A DNA stretch of 64,000 nucleotides, taken from assembly GCF_000189535.1 (NCBI RefSeq), contig NC_015145.1, positions 3,968,001 to 4,032,000 of the forward strand. The letters run 5' to 3'. This DNA comes from Pseudarthrobacter phenanthrenivorans Sphe3. GTDB taxonomy: Bacteria; Actinomycetota; Actinomycetes; Actinomycetales; Micrococcaceae. Below the pieces are notes generated by a model. The model saw nothing but the letters and a program-made list of their open reading frames with translations. It was not told where the DNA came from and did not search any database. The translations under genes and the position numbers were made by a program. The first letter of the stretch is position 1. The number at the start of each line of letters is the position of its first letter. Below, in pieces: positions 8,895 to 16,989 of the stretch.

Positions 8895-8920
8895 GTTAGA
8901 TAAAGTGACTACTTCTAACC
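8895..8920. promoter_or_regulatory. Operator-like element in the permease/LysR divergent gap
   Basis: GTTAGA-N13-TCTAAC forms a 6-base inverted repeat (895-900 and 914-919 past 8000). The inner AGATAAAG and TTCTAA are shared with the element upstream of putA at 7047-7069. It lies 100 bases from the permease start and about 30 from the LysR start, as expected for a LysR site that also autoregulates. Confidence 0.6.
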
Positions 8921-8951
8921 TATATTCATTAGTTTCGGTAAGGATTTCCTC

Positions 8952-9866
8952 ATGCTTGACGTCCGCCGGCTTCGATTGCTCAGGGAATTGAGCATCCGGG
9001 GAACGCTTGCAGAGGTTGCGGACGCACTGCAGTACAGCCCGTCGTCGGTTTCCCAGCAGCTTGCGCTGCTCGAAAAGGAAGTCGGCGTGGAGCTCCTGCG
9101 CAAGACCGGGCGGCGGGTGCAGCTGACACCGCAGGCCGAGGTGCTGGTGGCGCACACCGCGCAGCTGCTGGAAACCATGGAACAGGCGGAGGCGGACCTT
9201 GCAGCGTCCCTGACTACCGTGACAGGAACGGTTCGGATTGCTGTCTTCCAGTCCGCAGCACTTGCTTTGATGCCGGAGACCCTCACCCGGATGGCCAGGA
9301 AATACCCGGAGGTCCGGATCGAGATGATCCAGCGCGAGCCGGAAACCGCGCTGCATGAAACGTGGGCCCGCGACTTCGACCTGGTGATCGCCGAGCAGTA
9401 CCCCGGCCATGCCGCGCCCCGGTACCCGGAGCTCGACCGGGTCAAGCTGACCACCGATGCCATCCGGCTTGCCGTTCCCCCCGCGAACGACGGCGGCCCC
9501 GCCATCTCCTCGATCGAGGACACCGCGCAGCTCGCCTGGGTCATGGAACCGCGGGGCGCGGCGTCCCGCCACTGGGCTGAGCAGGCCTGCCGGAGCGCAG
9601 GGTTCGAGCCCGACGTGCGGTATGAGACTGCAGACCTCCAGGCCCAGATCCGGCTCATCGAGTCCGGCAATGCAGTGGCACTGATGCCGGACCTGGTCTG
9701 GACGGGGCGCGGCACCACCGCCCGGCTCCTCGACCTGCCGGGCAAGCCGCACCGCACTGTGTTCACCTCCGTCCGTCGCTCCAGCGCGCAGCGGCCCGCG
9801 ATCCTCGCGGCTCGGGAGACCCTGACTGCCACCGCAGCGGCCGTGGAAAAGCACGACGGCGGGTGA
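8952..9866 (+). CDS. LysR family transcriptional regulator, candidate regulator of putA and the permease
   Basis: 304 residues; ATG 8952 is preceded by AAGGA at seven bases. The N-terminus LDVRRLRLLRELSIRGTLAEVADALQ, then YSPSSVSQQLALLEKEVG, is a winged helix-turn-helix of LysR type. A typical effector-binding domain follows (VRIAVFQSAALALMPETLTRM and later GNAVALMPDLVW). It is divergent from the permease and close to putA, and both of those genes carry the same operator-like element. A role as regulator of proline use is therefore inferred, not shown. Confidence 0.88.
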   Translation: MLDVRRLRLLRELSIRGTLAEVADALQYSPSSVSQQLALLEKEVGVELLRKTGRRVQLTPQAEVLVAHTAQLLETMEQAEADLAASLTTVTGTVRIAVFQSAALALMPETLTRMARKYPEVRIEMIQREPETALHETWARDFDLVIAEQYPGHAAPRYPELDRVKLTTDAIRLAVPPANDGGPAISSIEDTAQLAWVMEPRGAASRHWAEQACRSAGFEPDVRYETADLQAQIRLIESGNAVALMPDLVWTGRGTTARLLDLPGKPHRTVFTSVRRSSAQRPAILAARETLTATAAAVEKHDGG

Positions 9867-9885
9867 CCCGCCGCGGTCGTGCTTT
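9848..9885 (+). terminator. Hairpin terminator overlapping the LysR stop codon
   Basis: AAAGCACGAC and GTCGTGCTTT form the outer stem, with GGCGGG and CCCGCC inside; the TGA stop lies in the loop. A short T-rich end follows. It closes the LysR transcript before panD. Confidence 0.7.
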
Positions 9886-9969
9886 GCCCTCACGAAAGTG
9901 CCACCGCCGTCCGTCACTGTTCCCTGCGTCACTGCGCCGCCGGGCGCCCGGCGCTAGACTGATGCCGTT

Positions 9970-10395
9970 ATGAATCGAACAATGTTCAAGTCCAAAATCC
10001 ACCGGGCCACCGTCACGCACGCCGACCTGCACTACGTAGGCTCGGTCACCGTCGACCTGGACCTGCTCGAGGCCGCCGATATCCTTCCCGGCGAGCTGGT
10101 GTCGATCGTGGACGTGACCAACGGTTCGCGGCTCGAAACCTACACCATCGCCGGCGAGCGCGGTTCCGGCGTGATCGGCATCAACGGCGCAGCGGCGCAC
10201 CTCATGCACGAGAACGACGTCGTCATCCTGATTACCTACGCCCAAATGACCACCGAAGAGGCCAAGGCCTATGAACCGCGGGTGGTCCACGTGGACGAAA
10301 ACAACCGGATAGTCCAGCTGGGGAACGACCCCGCGGAAGGCCTTACCCCCGGAATGATGCGTCCGCCGTTCGCCCTTAACAACGCCACAGCCTAA
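9970..10395 (+). CDS. panD: Aspartate 1-decarboxylase precursor
   Basis: 141 residues, the normal length. The enzyme makes beta-alanine for pantothenate and CoA. It is a pyruvoyl enzyme, and the self-cleavage site Gly24-Ser25 is present in [10 protein letters not shown]; Lys9 in [12 protein letters not shown] and INGAAAHL further on are conserved family motifs. No Shine-Dalgarno sequence is visible. A TAGACT that could be a -10 box ends nine bases before the ATG, so a leaderless transcript is possible. The neighbours are not other pan genes. The C-terminal tail, rich in Pro, Met and Asn, is variable in the family. Confidence 0.96.
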   Translation: MNRTMFKSKIHRATVTHADLHYVGSVTVDLDLLEAADILPGELVSIVDVTNGSRLETYTIAGERGSGVIGINGAAAHLMHENDVVILITYAQMTTEEAKAYEPRVVHVDENNRIVQLGNDPAEGLTPGMMRPPFALNNATA

Positions 10396-10461
10396 CCGGA
10401 GCGTGAGCCCCGGCCCCCTGCTCCGCCGCGCCCTGCGGGAAATCCTCCTGCCGGTGATCCC

Positions 10462-11388
10462 TTGCTAGGGGTACTCGCCGGCTTTTTCGTGGTGTGGTGC
10501 ATCATCCTGGTGGGCTGGTTCGTGGGCCGGCAGAAGATCCTCGGGGACAATGCGCGCCAGGTCCTCAGTTCCCTCACCTTTTTCGTGGCCAGCCCGGCGC
10601 TGCTGTTCGAAACACTGAGCAAGGCTCGCCTCGCCGAGGTTTTCGCCGCTCCCCTGCTGGTGGCGGCGGTATCGGCCGTAGCCACAGCAGCCATCTTCTT
10701 CGCCCTCGCCAAGTTCTGGCTCAAGCGTTCGCTGCCCGAGTCGCTGATGTCCTCGATGGCGGCCTCGCTGGTGAACTCCGCCAACCTGGGCATCCCCATT
10801 GCCGTGTACGTCCTGGGCGACGCGAGCTACGTAGCGCCCCTGCTCATCTTCCAACTCGCCTTCTTCACCCCGCTGTTCCTGATGCTCCTGGATTCAAGCA
10901 CCAGCAAGCACCGCACCACCCCCCTGAATTTCATCGTGATGATCCTGCGGAACCCCATGATCGTGGGCTCCGCCCTGGGCCTGCTCGTGGCCGGGACCGG
11001 CTGGCAGGTTCCGGAATTGGTCATGGAACCCATCCACCTGATCGGCGGTGCCGCGATTCCGGCCATGCTGATCGCTTTTGGCATGAGCCTGAACGGTTCC
11101 CGGCCGCTGCAGGCCTCGGCGGGCCGGCGCCTGGACACGCTGCTGGCAAGCGGCTTCAAACTGGCCGTCCAGCCTGCGATCGCATATCTCTTTGCCCGGT
11201 TCACGCTGGGGCTTGAGGGCCATATCCTGTTCGCGGTGGTGGTGACCTCGGCCCTACCCACCGCGCAAAACGTCTTTGTTGCTGCCAGCCGCTACAAGAC
11301 GGGCCTCACCGTGGCCAAGGACACCGTGCTGATTACCACCGTTGTGGCCGTGCCGGCGATGATCGGCGTCGCGCTGCTGCTCACCTGA
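10462..11388 (+). CDS. AEC family (auxin efflux carrier-type) transporter
   Basis: 308 residues with about ten hydrophobic helices in two groups. The N-terminus GFFVVWCIILVGWFVGR followed by SSLTFFVASPALLFETLS matches bacterial auxin-efflux-carrier-type permeases, as does NSANLGIPIAVYVLG. Relatives move dicarboxylates such as malate or malonate, but the substrate cannot be read from the sequence. The start is a TTG, and no strong ribosome site is seen. It ends 18 bases before the flavoenzyme gene and is probably co-transcribed with it. Confidence 0.85.
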   Translation: MLGVLAGFFVVWCIILVGWFVGRQKILGDNARQVLSSLTFFVASPALLFETLSKARLAEVFAAPLLVAAVSAVATAAIFFALAKFWLKRSLPESLMSSMAASLVNSANLGIPIAVYVLGDASYVAPLLIFQLAFFTPLFLMLLDSSTSKHRTTPLNFIVMILRNPMIVGSALGLLVAGTGWQVPELVMEPIHLIGGAAIPAMLIAFGMSLNGSRPLQASAGRRLDTLLASGFKLAVQPAIAYLFARFTLGLEGHILFAVVVTSALPTAQNVFVAASRYKTGLTVAKDTVLITTVVAVPAMIGVALLLT

Positions 11389-11406
11389 CCGCAGCTTGGA
11401 GGGCTG

Positions 11407-12549
11407 ATGGATACTGTTCTGGACACCGTGGTGATCGGCGGCGGGGCCATGGGCTCGGCCGCTGCCTGGGCACTCTCCCGGCGGGGCCGGCAGGTGACGC
11501 TGGTGGAGCAGTTCGGGCCGGGGCACAAGATCGGCGCCTCGCACGGCACCACGCGCAACCTGAACCCGGGGTACCACCAGCCTGAATACGTCGCCATGCT
11601 GACGGAGGGGCTGTCCCTGTGGGACGAGCTGGAGCAGGAAAGCGGCGAGACGCTGCTGGCCCGCACCGGAGTGGTCAACCATGGGCCGGAGCCGCTGTTC
11701 GGGGACATTGCCGCAGCCCTGAACCAGGCAGGTATCCGCGCAGAGTTCCTTGCACCCGCCGAGGCCGGGGAGCGCTGGCGGGGAATCCGCTTCGACCAGC
11801 AGGTGCTGCACATGCCCGACGGCGGCCAGCTCAACCCTGACGCCGCCCTGCCCGCCTTCCAGCGGCTCGCGGCCGCCCGCGGCGCCGAGATCCGGCACCA
11901 CACCAAAGTGGTGGACCTGAAGGTGATGGACGACGGCGTCCGGCTCCTTTTGGAATCCGGCGGCGGCACCGAGGTGGTCACCGCCGGCCAGGCCGTGGTC
12001 ACCGCGGGCGGCTGGACGGAGAAGCTGCTGGGCGCCGCCTTCCCAGGCAGTACCGGCGGCGGGGCCCGGCTTCCCAGGCTCCGCGTCACCCAGGAACAGC
12101 CGGCACACTTCCGGCTGGCCGACCCGGGAGCCCAATGGCCGGGCTTCAACCATTACCCGGGGACCGGCGCGGAGTACAGGAACTGGTATTCCCCCGTGTA
12201 TGGGATGCAGACTCCGGGTGAGGGAATCAAGGCGGGATGGCACGGCGTAGGTCCCGTGACAGACCCTGACCGGCGGTCCTTCCAGCCCGAGCCGCAACAG
12301 CTGGCCGCGCTGCAGGACTACGCCCGGACCTGGCTGCCCGGTGTGGATGCGGACTCCTTCGAAGCTGTCAGCTGCACCTACACCACCACCCCTGACGAGG
12401 ACTTTGTCCTGGACAGGATCGGCCCGGTAGTGATCGGCGCCGGGTTTTCCGGGCACGGGTTCAAGTTCACGCCGGTGATCGGCCGGATGCTCGCCGACCT
12501 CGCCACCGGCACGCGGCCGGCCCCGGAAATCTTCCGCGCGTCGCGGTAG
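11407..12549 (+). CDS. FAD-dependent amine oxidase, sarcosine oxidase / N-methyltryptophan oxidase-like
   Basis: 380 residues with GGAGGG three bases before the ATG. The FAD dinucleotide fold is at the N-terminus (VVIGGGAMGSAAAWALSRRG). The motif ASHGTTRNLN follows where monomeric sarcosine oxidases have SHGDTR. Near the C-terminus, SCTYTTTPDEDFVLD carries the cysteine to which FAD is covalently bound in monomeric sarcosine oxidases, and GAGFSGHGFKFTPVIG is the conserved flavin-contacting segment. The reaction would be oxidative demethylation or deamination of a secondary amino acid, giving hydrogen peroxide. The exact substrate is unknown. A very long perfect hairpin follows the stop codon. 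Confidence 0.88.
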   Translation: MDTVLDTVVIGGGAMGSAAAWALSRRGRQVTLVEQFGPGHKIGASHGTTRNLNPGYHQPEYVAMLTEGLSLWDELEQESGETLLARTGVVNHGPEPLFGDIAAALNQAGIRAEFLAPAEAGERWRGIRFDQQVLHMPDGGQLNPDAALPAFQRLAAARGAEIRHHTKVVDLKVMDDGVRLLLESGGGTEVVTAGQAVVTAGGWTEKLLGAAFPGSTGGGARLPRLRVTQEQPAHFRLADPGAQWPGFNHYPGTGAEYRNWYSPVYGMQTPGEGIKAGWHGVGPVTDPDRRSFQPEPQQLAALQDYARTWLPGVDADSFEAVSCTYTTTPDEDFVLDRIGPVVIGAGFSGHGFKFTPVIGRMLADLATGTRPAPEIFRASR

Positions 12550-12556
12550 CCACCGA

Positions 12557-12622
12557 CCCAACTAGGTAGCGCCAAGTGTCGTTTTGACCTCCCAAAACGA
12601 CACTTGGCGCTACCTAGTTGGG
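12557..12622. terminator. Perfect 30-bp hairpin between convergent genes
   Basis: Arms 12557-12586 and 12593-12622 are exact reverse complements with a six-base ACCTCC loop. One arm carries GTTTTG and the other CAAAAC at the loop side; there is no terminal T-run. It lies between the flavoenzyme and the MFS gene, which converge. It may terminate both transcripts, but the length and perfection also fit a mobile palindromic repeat. Confidence 0.7.
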
Positions 12623-12632
12623 AGAGGTGGGG

Positions 12633-14162
12633 TCAACGGGAACTGTCCTCCGCCTCGGTGAGGGCCGGCTCTTCCGCCGGGCCGCCGTCGTCGTCCTTTC
12701 CGGAAACGTCCTTTCCGGAGGCGCCTGCCTTCACCGCGGGCATGGCCAGTACTGCCGCGACGGTGAGCAGGCCTGCCACCAGGGCGGCGAGGAACACGGC
12801 ACCGGACGCGGCCACCACGGCCGGACCATTGCTGTCGCCGCCCGGCGCACCGGAGTAGATCGCGTTGGCCACGGCGCCGAAGACCGCCACGCCCAGGGCG
12901 CTGCCGATGGACCGGGCGAACATGTTGGTGCTGGTCACCACGCCGCGCTCGTGCCAGGGGACGCTGGACTGGGCGGAGATCAGGGTGGGGGTTGCCACCA
13001 GGCCCAGGCCGAGTCCGACGACGAAGCAGCCGAGGGCGACCAGCAGCACGTTGGGTGCCCCCGAAGTGAGCGTCAGGACGAGCAGCCCCGCAACGGTGAC
13101 GGCAATGCCAATGAGGGCTGTGGCCTTGAACCCGATGCGCAGGTAGAAGCGGCCGGCCTGCGAGGCGCTGATGGGCCAGCCGAGGGTCAGTGCGGCCAGG
13201 GCCAGCCCGGCAACCAGGGGCGAGGTAGCCAGCGCGCCCTCGAGGAAGGTGGGCACGTAGGACGTCAGCCCGATCATCACCGCGCCGACGCCGAAGGACA
13301 CCAGCGCGGTGGTGCCCAGGAGCCGGCGCGAGATGACCCAGGCCGGGAGGATCGGTTCGGCCGCCCGCCGCTCAACCAGCAGGAACAGGGCCAGGAGCAC
13401 GGTGCCCACGGCGAAGATGGCGATGCTGACGGGCGAGTTCCATGCCCAGGCCTGGCCCCCCTGAAGCGCGCCCAAAATGAGCAGGCCAAGGGAGACCGCC
13501 AACAGGGCCGCGCCGGCATAGTCCACCCGGTGCTTCGCCCGGTCCACGTTCTCATGCAGGGTGCGCAGCAGCATCCACCCGGCCAGCAGGCACAGGGGGA
13601 TGTTGACCAGGAAGATGCCGCGCCAGAAACCGAGCGAGGCGAAGATGCCGCCGAGGCTGGGACCCACCACGGAGGACGCCGCCCACACGCTGGCGAGGTA
13701 GCCCTGGACTTTCGCGCGTTCCTCGAGGGAGTAGATGTCGCCCGCGATCGTGATGGAGACCGGCAGCACCGCACCGGCACCGAGGCCCTGCAGGGCGCGG
13801 AACGCGATCAGGGAAGGCATGCTCCAGGCGATGCCGCAGAGGATGGACCCGAGCAGGAAGAGCCCGATCCCTGCCAGGATGATCGGTTTCCGCCCCACCA
13901 TGTCCGAGAGTTTCCCGTAGATGGGCACCGAGACGGCCTGGGCCAGCAGGTAGGCCGAGAAGAGCCACGGGAAGGACTCGAACCCGCCCACGTCGCGGAC
14001 GATGGACGGGACGGCGGTGGCCACGATGGTGGAATCAATGGCCACCAGTCCGGTGGCCAGCATCAGGGCGATGAGGATGGGCCCGCGGTCGGAGCGGAAC
14101 CCTACGCCCCCTGACGTGGCCGCAGCGGCCCGGCTTGCGCCGCCCATACCCGCGCCCCTCAT
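12633..14162 (-). CDS. MFS multidrug transporter, DHA2/EmrB type
   Basis: 509 residues with about 14 hydrophobic helices, the number typical of the DHA2 drug/proton antiporters. Family motifs are present: [21 protein letters not shown] in helix 1 (motif D1) and [12 protein letters not shown] (motif A). The ATG overlaps the stop codon of the upstream luciferase-like gene as ATGA, so translation is coupled. The C-terminal tail is rich in Asp and Glu. The exported compound is unknown; the linked flavoenzyme may act on the same compound. Confidence 0.9.
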   Translation of the reverse strand: MRGAGMGGASRAAAATSGGVGFRSDRGPILIALMLATGLVAIDSTIVATAVPSIVRDVGGFESFPWLFSAYLLAQAVSVPIYGKLSDMVGRKPIILAGIGLFLLGSILCGIAWSMPSLIAFRALQGLGAGAVLPVSITIAGDIYSLEERAKVQGYLASVWAASSVVGPSLGGIFASLGFWRGIFLVNIPLCLLAGWMLLRTLHENVDRAKHRVDYAGAALLAVSLGLLILGALQGGQAWAWNSPVSIAIFAVGTVLLALFLLVERRAAEPILPAWVISRRLLGTTALVSFGVGAVMIGLTSYVPTFLEGALATSPLVAGLALAALTLGWPISASQAGRFYLRIGFKATALIGIAVTVAGLLVLTLTSGAPNVLLVALGCFVVGLGLGLVATPTLISAQSSVPWHERGVVTSTNMFARSIGSALGVAVFGAVANAIYSGAPGGDSNGPAVVAASGAVFLAALVAGLLTVAAVLAMPAVKAGASGKDVSGKDDDGGPAEEPALTEAEDSSR

Positions 14163-15151
14163 ACCCGGGCCAGGCCGGCAGCTTCAGCGAGCAGTTCGAC
14201 GGACCGCAGCCGTTCCTGGGTGCCGGTGCTCTGGTGGGCAACGATGAGTTCGTCGGCGTCGGCGTGCCGGCCAAAGCTGTCCAGGTAGTCAAGTACGACG
14301 TCGGGTGTCCCCACTGCCGAATAGGTCATCATCTGCGAGACGTGCTGGCCCTGCGGGGAGTCGAGGATCATGTCCGCCTCGTCGTCCGTGAACTCGCGGG
14401 TGCCGCCGCCGAAGAACAGGGACACACGGGCGCGCTTGGTGGCCTGCAGCATGGACTGCGCCTCCGCGGCGGAATCCGCGGCGATCACGTTGACGCCGGC
14501 AATAACGTGCGGTGCCTCCAGCTGCGCCGAGGGCTTGAACTCGCGGCGGTACAGGGCCACCGCGTCCTGCAGCGCGTTCGGCGCAAAGTGGGAGGCAAAG
14601 GCGTACGGCAACCCGAGCTGGGCGGCGAGGCGGGCGCCGAACAAGGAGGAACCGAGGATGTAGAGCGGCACGTTGGTCCCCTTGCCCGGTGTGGCTTCAA
14701 CGCCCTGGATCCGGGTGGGGCCGGTGAGATAGCCCTGCAGTTCCAGGACATCCTGGGGGAAGCTGTCCGCGGACATGGGGTCCCGCCGGAGCGCACGCAT
14801 GGTGTTCTGGTCGCTGCCCGGCGCGCGGCCCAGGCCGAGGTCGATGCGGCCCGGGTGCAGGGTTTCCAGCGTCCCGAACTGCTCGGCGATGGTCAGCGGC
14901 GAGTGGTTGGGCAGCATCACCCCGCCGGCGCCGAGCCGGATGCTTTCCGTGTGCGCAGCAACGTGAGCAATCAGCACACTGGTGGCCGACGAGGCAATGG
15001 AGGACATGTTGTGGTGCTCGGCGTACCAGACCCGCCGGTATCCGAGCTTCTCGGCGCTTTGCGCCATGGCCACGCTGCCTGCGAAGCTCTCCGCCGCCGT
15101 CTGGCCCTTGCCGATGGTTGCCAGGTCAAGGATGGAGAGGGGAAGAGTCAC
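14159..15151 (-). CDS. LLM class flavin-dependent oxidoreductase (luciferase-like monooxygenase)
   Basis: 330 residues from GTG 15151; an ATG at 15220 would add 23 residues but has no ribosome site. The start [16 protein letters not shown], then [19 protein letters not shown] and [22 protein letters not shown], is the hallmark of the alkanal monooxygenase-like subfamily (LLM group related to YhbW). [15 protein letters not shown] follows as expected. The enzyme should use FMNH2 and oxygen on an unidentified substrate. It is the first gene of a two-gene unit with the MFS transporter and is divergent from the aldo/keto reductase. Confidence 0.9.
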   Translation of the reverse strand: MTLPLSILDLATIGKGQTAAESFAGSVAMAQSAEKLGYRRVWYAEHHNMSSIASSATSVLIAHVAAHTESIRLGAGGVMLPNHSPLTIAEQFGTLETLHPGRIDLGLGRAPGSDQNTMRALRRDPMSADSFPQDVLELQGYLTGPTRIQGVEATPGKGTNVPLYILGSSLFGARLAAQLGLPYAFASHFAPNALQDAVALYRREFKPSAQLEAPHVIAGVNVIAADSAAEAQSMLQATKRARVSLFFGGGTREFTDDEADMILDSPQGQHVSQMMTYSAVGTPDVVLDYLDSFGRHADADELIVAHQSTGTQERLRSVELLAEAAGLARV

Positions 15152-15291
15152 GGTAGGTGCCGGCCTTTCGGGGGAAGCTGCGTAGTTTTGCCCGCCGGTC
15201 ACGGCGCGCACTGATGGCATAACGGCGGCGGCGCCCTGCTTATTTCTGTGATCTCCGGAATACTCAGCAAACTTATGATGTTGCCGCCCCT

Positions 15292-16161
15292 ATGAGCCCG
15301 AATACGAACCAGTTGGAATTGTCCGCAACCATTGACCTGAAGGACCTCGGAACCGTGCACCGGCTCGGCTTCGGTGCCATGCGCATCGTGGGTGACGGCA
15401 TCTGGGGCGAGCCCGCAGACCGGGCCGCCGCGGTGGACGTGGTGCGCCGCGCCGTCGAACTCGGCGTCGACTTCATCGATACCGCTGATTCCTATGGCCC
15501 GAACATCAGCGAGGAGATCCTGGCCGAGGCGCTGCACCCGTACAAGGACGGGCTGAAGATTGCCACGAAGGTGGGCTTCACCCGGACCGGCCCCAACCAG
15601 TGGGTTCCCGTCGGGCGCCCCGAATACCTGCGCCAGCAAACGGAACTGAGCCTGCGGAAGCTCAAGGTGGACACCCTGGACCTGCTGCAGCTGCACCGGA
15701 TCGACCCCAAGGTGGACGCCGAGGAGCAGTTCGGTGTGCTGCGCGAACTGCAGGACGAGGGCAAGGTCCGTGCGCTGGGCCTCTCGCAGGTCAGTGTTGA
15801 GGAACTTGAGGCGGCAGGAAAGCACTTCACCGTTTCCACGGTCCAGAACCGCTACAACCTCACGGACCGGAGCTCGGAAGACGTCCTGCGCTACTCGGAG
15901 GAGAACGGGATCGGCTTCATTCCGTGGGCGCCGATCTCCGCCGGAGAACTTGCGCAGCCCGGCGGACCGCTGGACGAGGCCGCGAAGCGGCTGGGGGCCA
16001 CCACTTCCCAGGTGGCGCTGGCCTGGCTCCTGCGCCGCTCCCCCGTCATGATGCCGATTCCGGGTACAGGATCGGTCAAGCACCTGGAAGAGAACATGGC
16101 AGCTGCCAGCGTGGAGCTCGACGACGAGACGTACGTTGAGCTTGAGGCCGCCGGTAAGTAG
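15292..16161 (+). CDS. Aldo/keto reductase
   Basis: 289 residues. The catalytic tetrad of the family is complete: Asp63 and Tyr68 in FIDTADSYG, Lys93 in IATKVGF and His135 in [16 protein letters not shown] near the N-terminus and [13 protein letters not shown] near the C-terminus, the NADPH-binding end, are also as expected. It should reduce an aldehyde or ketone with NADPH. A DJ-1-type protein gene follows after 24 bases, and both may deal with reactive carbonyls. Confidence 0.92.
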   Translation: MSPNTNQLELSATIDLKDLGTVHRLGFGAMRIVGDGIWGEPADRAAAVDVVRRAVELGVDFIDTADSYGPNISEEILAEALHPYKDGLKIATKVGFTRTGPNQWVPVGRPEYLRQQTELSLRKLKVDTLDLLQLHRIDPKVDAEEQFGVLRELQDEGKVRALGLSQVSVEELEAAGKHFTVSTVQNRYNLTDRSSEDVLRYSEENGIGFIPWAPISAGELAQPGGPLDEAAKRLGATTSQVALAWLLRRSPVMMPIPGTGSVKHLEENMAAASVELDDETYVELEAAGK

Positions 16162-16185
16162 AGAACTACAGACAGGAGCAATACC

Positions 16186-16884
16186 GTGGCAAACATTCTG
16201 ATGGTTGTTTCAGCAGCAGACTCACTGACCATGAAGGACGGCAGCGAGCACCCCACCGGGTTCTGGGCCGAGGAGCTGGTGGTGGCCCACCAGACCCTGC
16301 TCGACGCCGGACACACCGTCCACCTGGCAGCCCCCGGCGGCCGGAAGCCCACCGTGGACCAGGTCAGCCTGGCCGCAGAATCCGCCGGTGGCGAGGATCG
16401 GGCCAAAGGCTTCCGGGACTACCTCGCGTCCATCGACACTGAGCTCTCCCACCCGCTGGTGCTGGCCGACGTCGACATCAATTCCTACGACGCTGTGGTG
16501 ATGCCCGGCGGGCACGGCCCCATGGCCGACCTCTACAAGGACGCGGACCTTGGCCGCCTGCTGGTGGCCGCCAACAAGGACGGCAAGATCATTGCGCCGT
16601 TCTGCCATGGTCCCGCCGGGCTGCTGGCGGCAACGGACGACGACGGCGGGTTTGCTTTCGCAGGACGCCGCCTCACCGTGTTCAGCAACGAGGAAGAGCT
16701 GGGCGGCGGCACCGGCGAGAACACGCCGTGGCTGGTGGAAGATGCCCTGAAGGAGAAGGGCGCAGTTGTGGAGAACGCCGCCGCCTGGACCTCCAATGTG
16801 GTCAGAGACGGCAACCTCATCACCGGCCAGAACCCGCAGTCCAGTGAGGACGTGGCCAAGGAAGTCATCAAGGCGCTGGGCTGA
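16186..16884 (+). CDS. DJ-1/PfpI superfamily protein, Hsp31-like class I glutamine amidotransferase fold
   Basis: 232 residues, GTG start with AGGAG at eight bases. The nucleophile elbow is Cys140-His141 in APFCHGPAG, and an acidic residue in TGFWAEE (29/30) is placed as in Hsp31/YhbO-like enzymes. VMPGGHGPMADL is the second conserved loop. Relatives act as glutathione-independent glyoxalases, deglycases or chaperones. Linkage with the aldo/keto reductase supports a role against reactive aldehydes, but this is inference. A strong terminator follows. Confidence 0.9.
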   Translation: MANILMVVSAADSLTMKDGSEHPTGFWAEELVVAHQTLLDAGHTVHLAAPGGRKPTVDQVSLAAESAGGEDRAKGFRDYLASIDTELSHPLVLADVDINSYDAVVMPGGHGPMADLYKDADLGRLLVAANKDGKIIAPFCHGPAGLLAATDDDGGFAFAGRRLTVFSNEEELGGGTGENTPWLVEDALKEKGAVVENAAAWTSNVVRDGNLITGQNPQSSEDVAKEVIKALG

Positions 16885-16909
16885 GTAGCGCCGCTTTCAG
16901 GCAATAGCA

Positions 16910-16944
16910 GAGGGGACCAGTTCGCAATGAACTGGTCCCCTCCT
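16910..16944 (+). terminator. Hairpin terminator after the DJ-1-type gene
   Basis: GAGGGGACCAGTTC pairs with GAACTGGTCCCCTC across a five-base GCAAT loop; CTT follows. It can also serve the convergent coiled-coil gene. Confidence 0.8.
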
Positions 16945-16989
16945 TGCGGCGCACGTCGTTGTGCACCGGCCCTCAAGCACCCGCCGGAA

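Noticed and set aside
8799..9932. N-terminal extension of the permease frame through the LysR gene
   Set aside because: A good ATG with AGGAG lies at 8798, and the extension runs antisense to the LysR gene.
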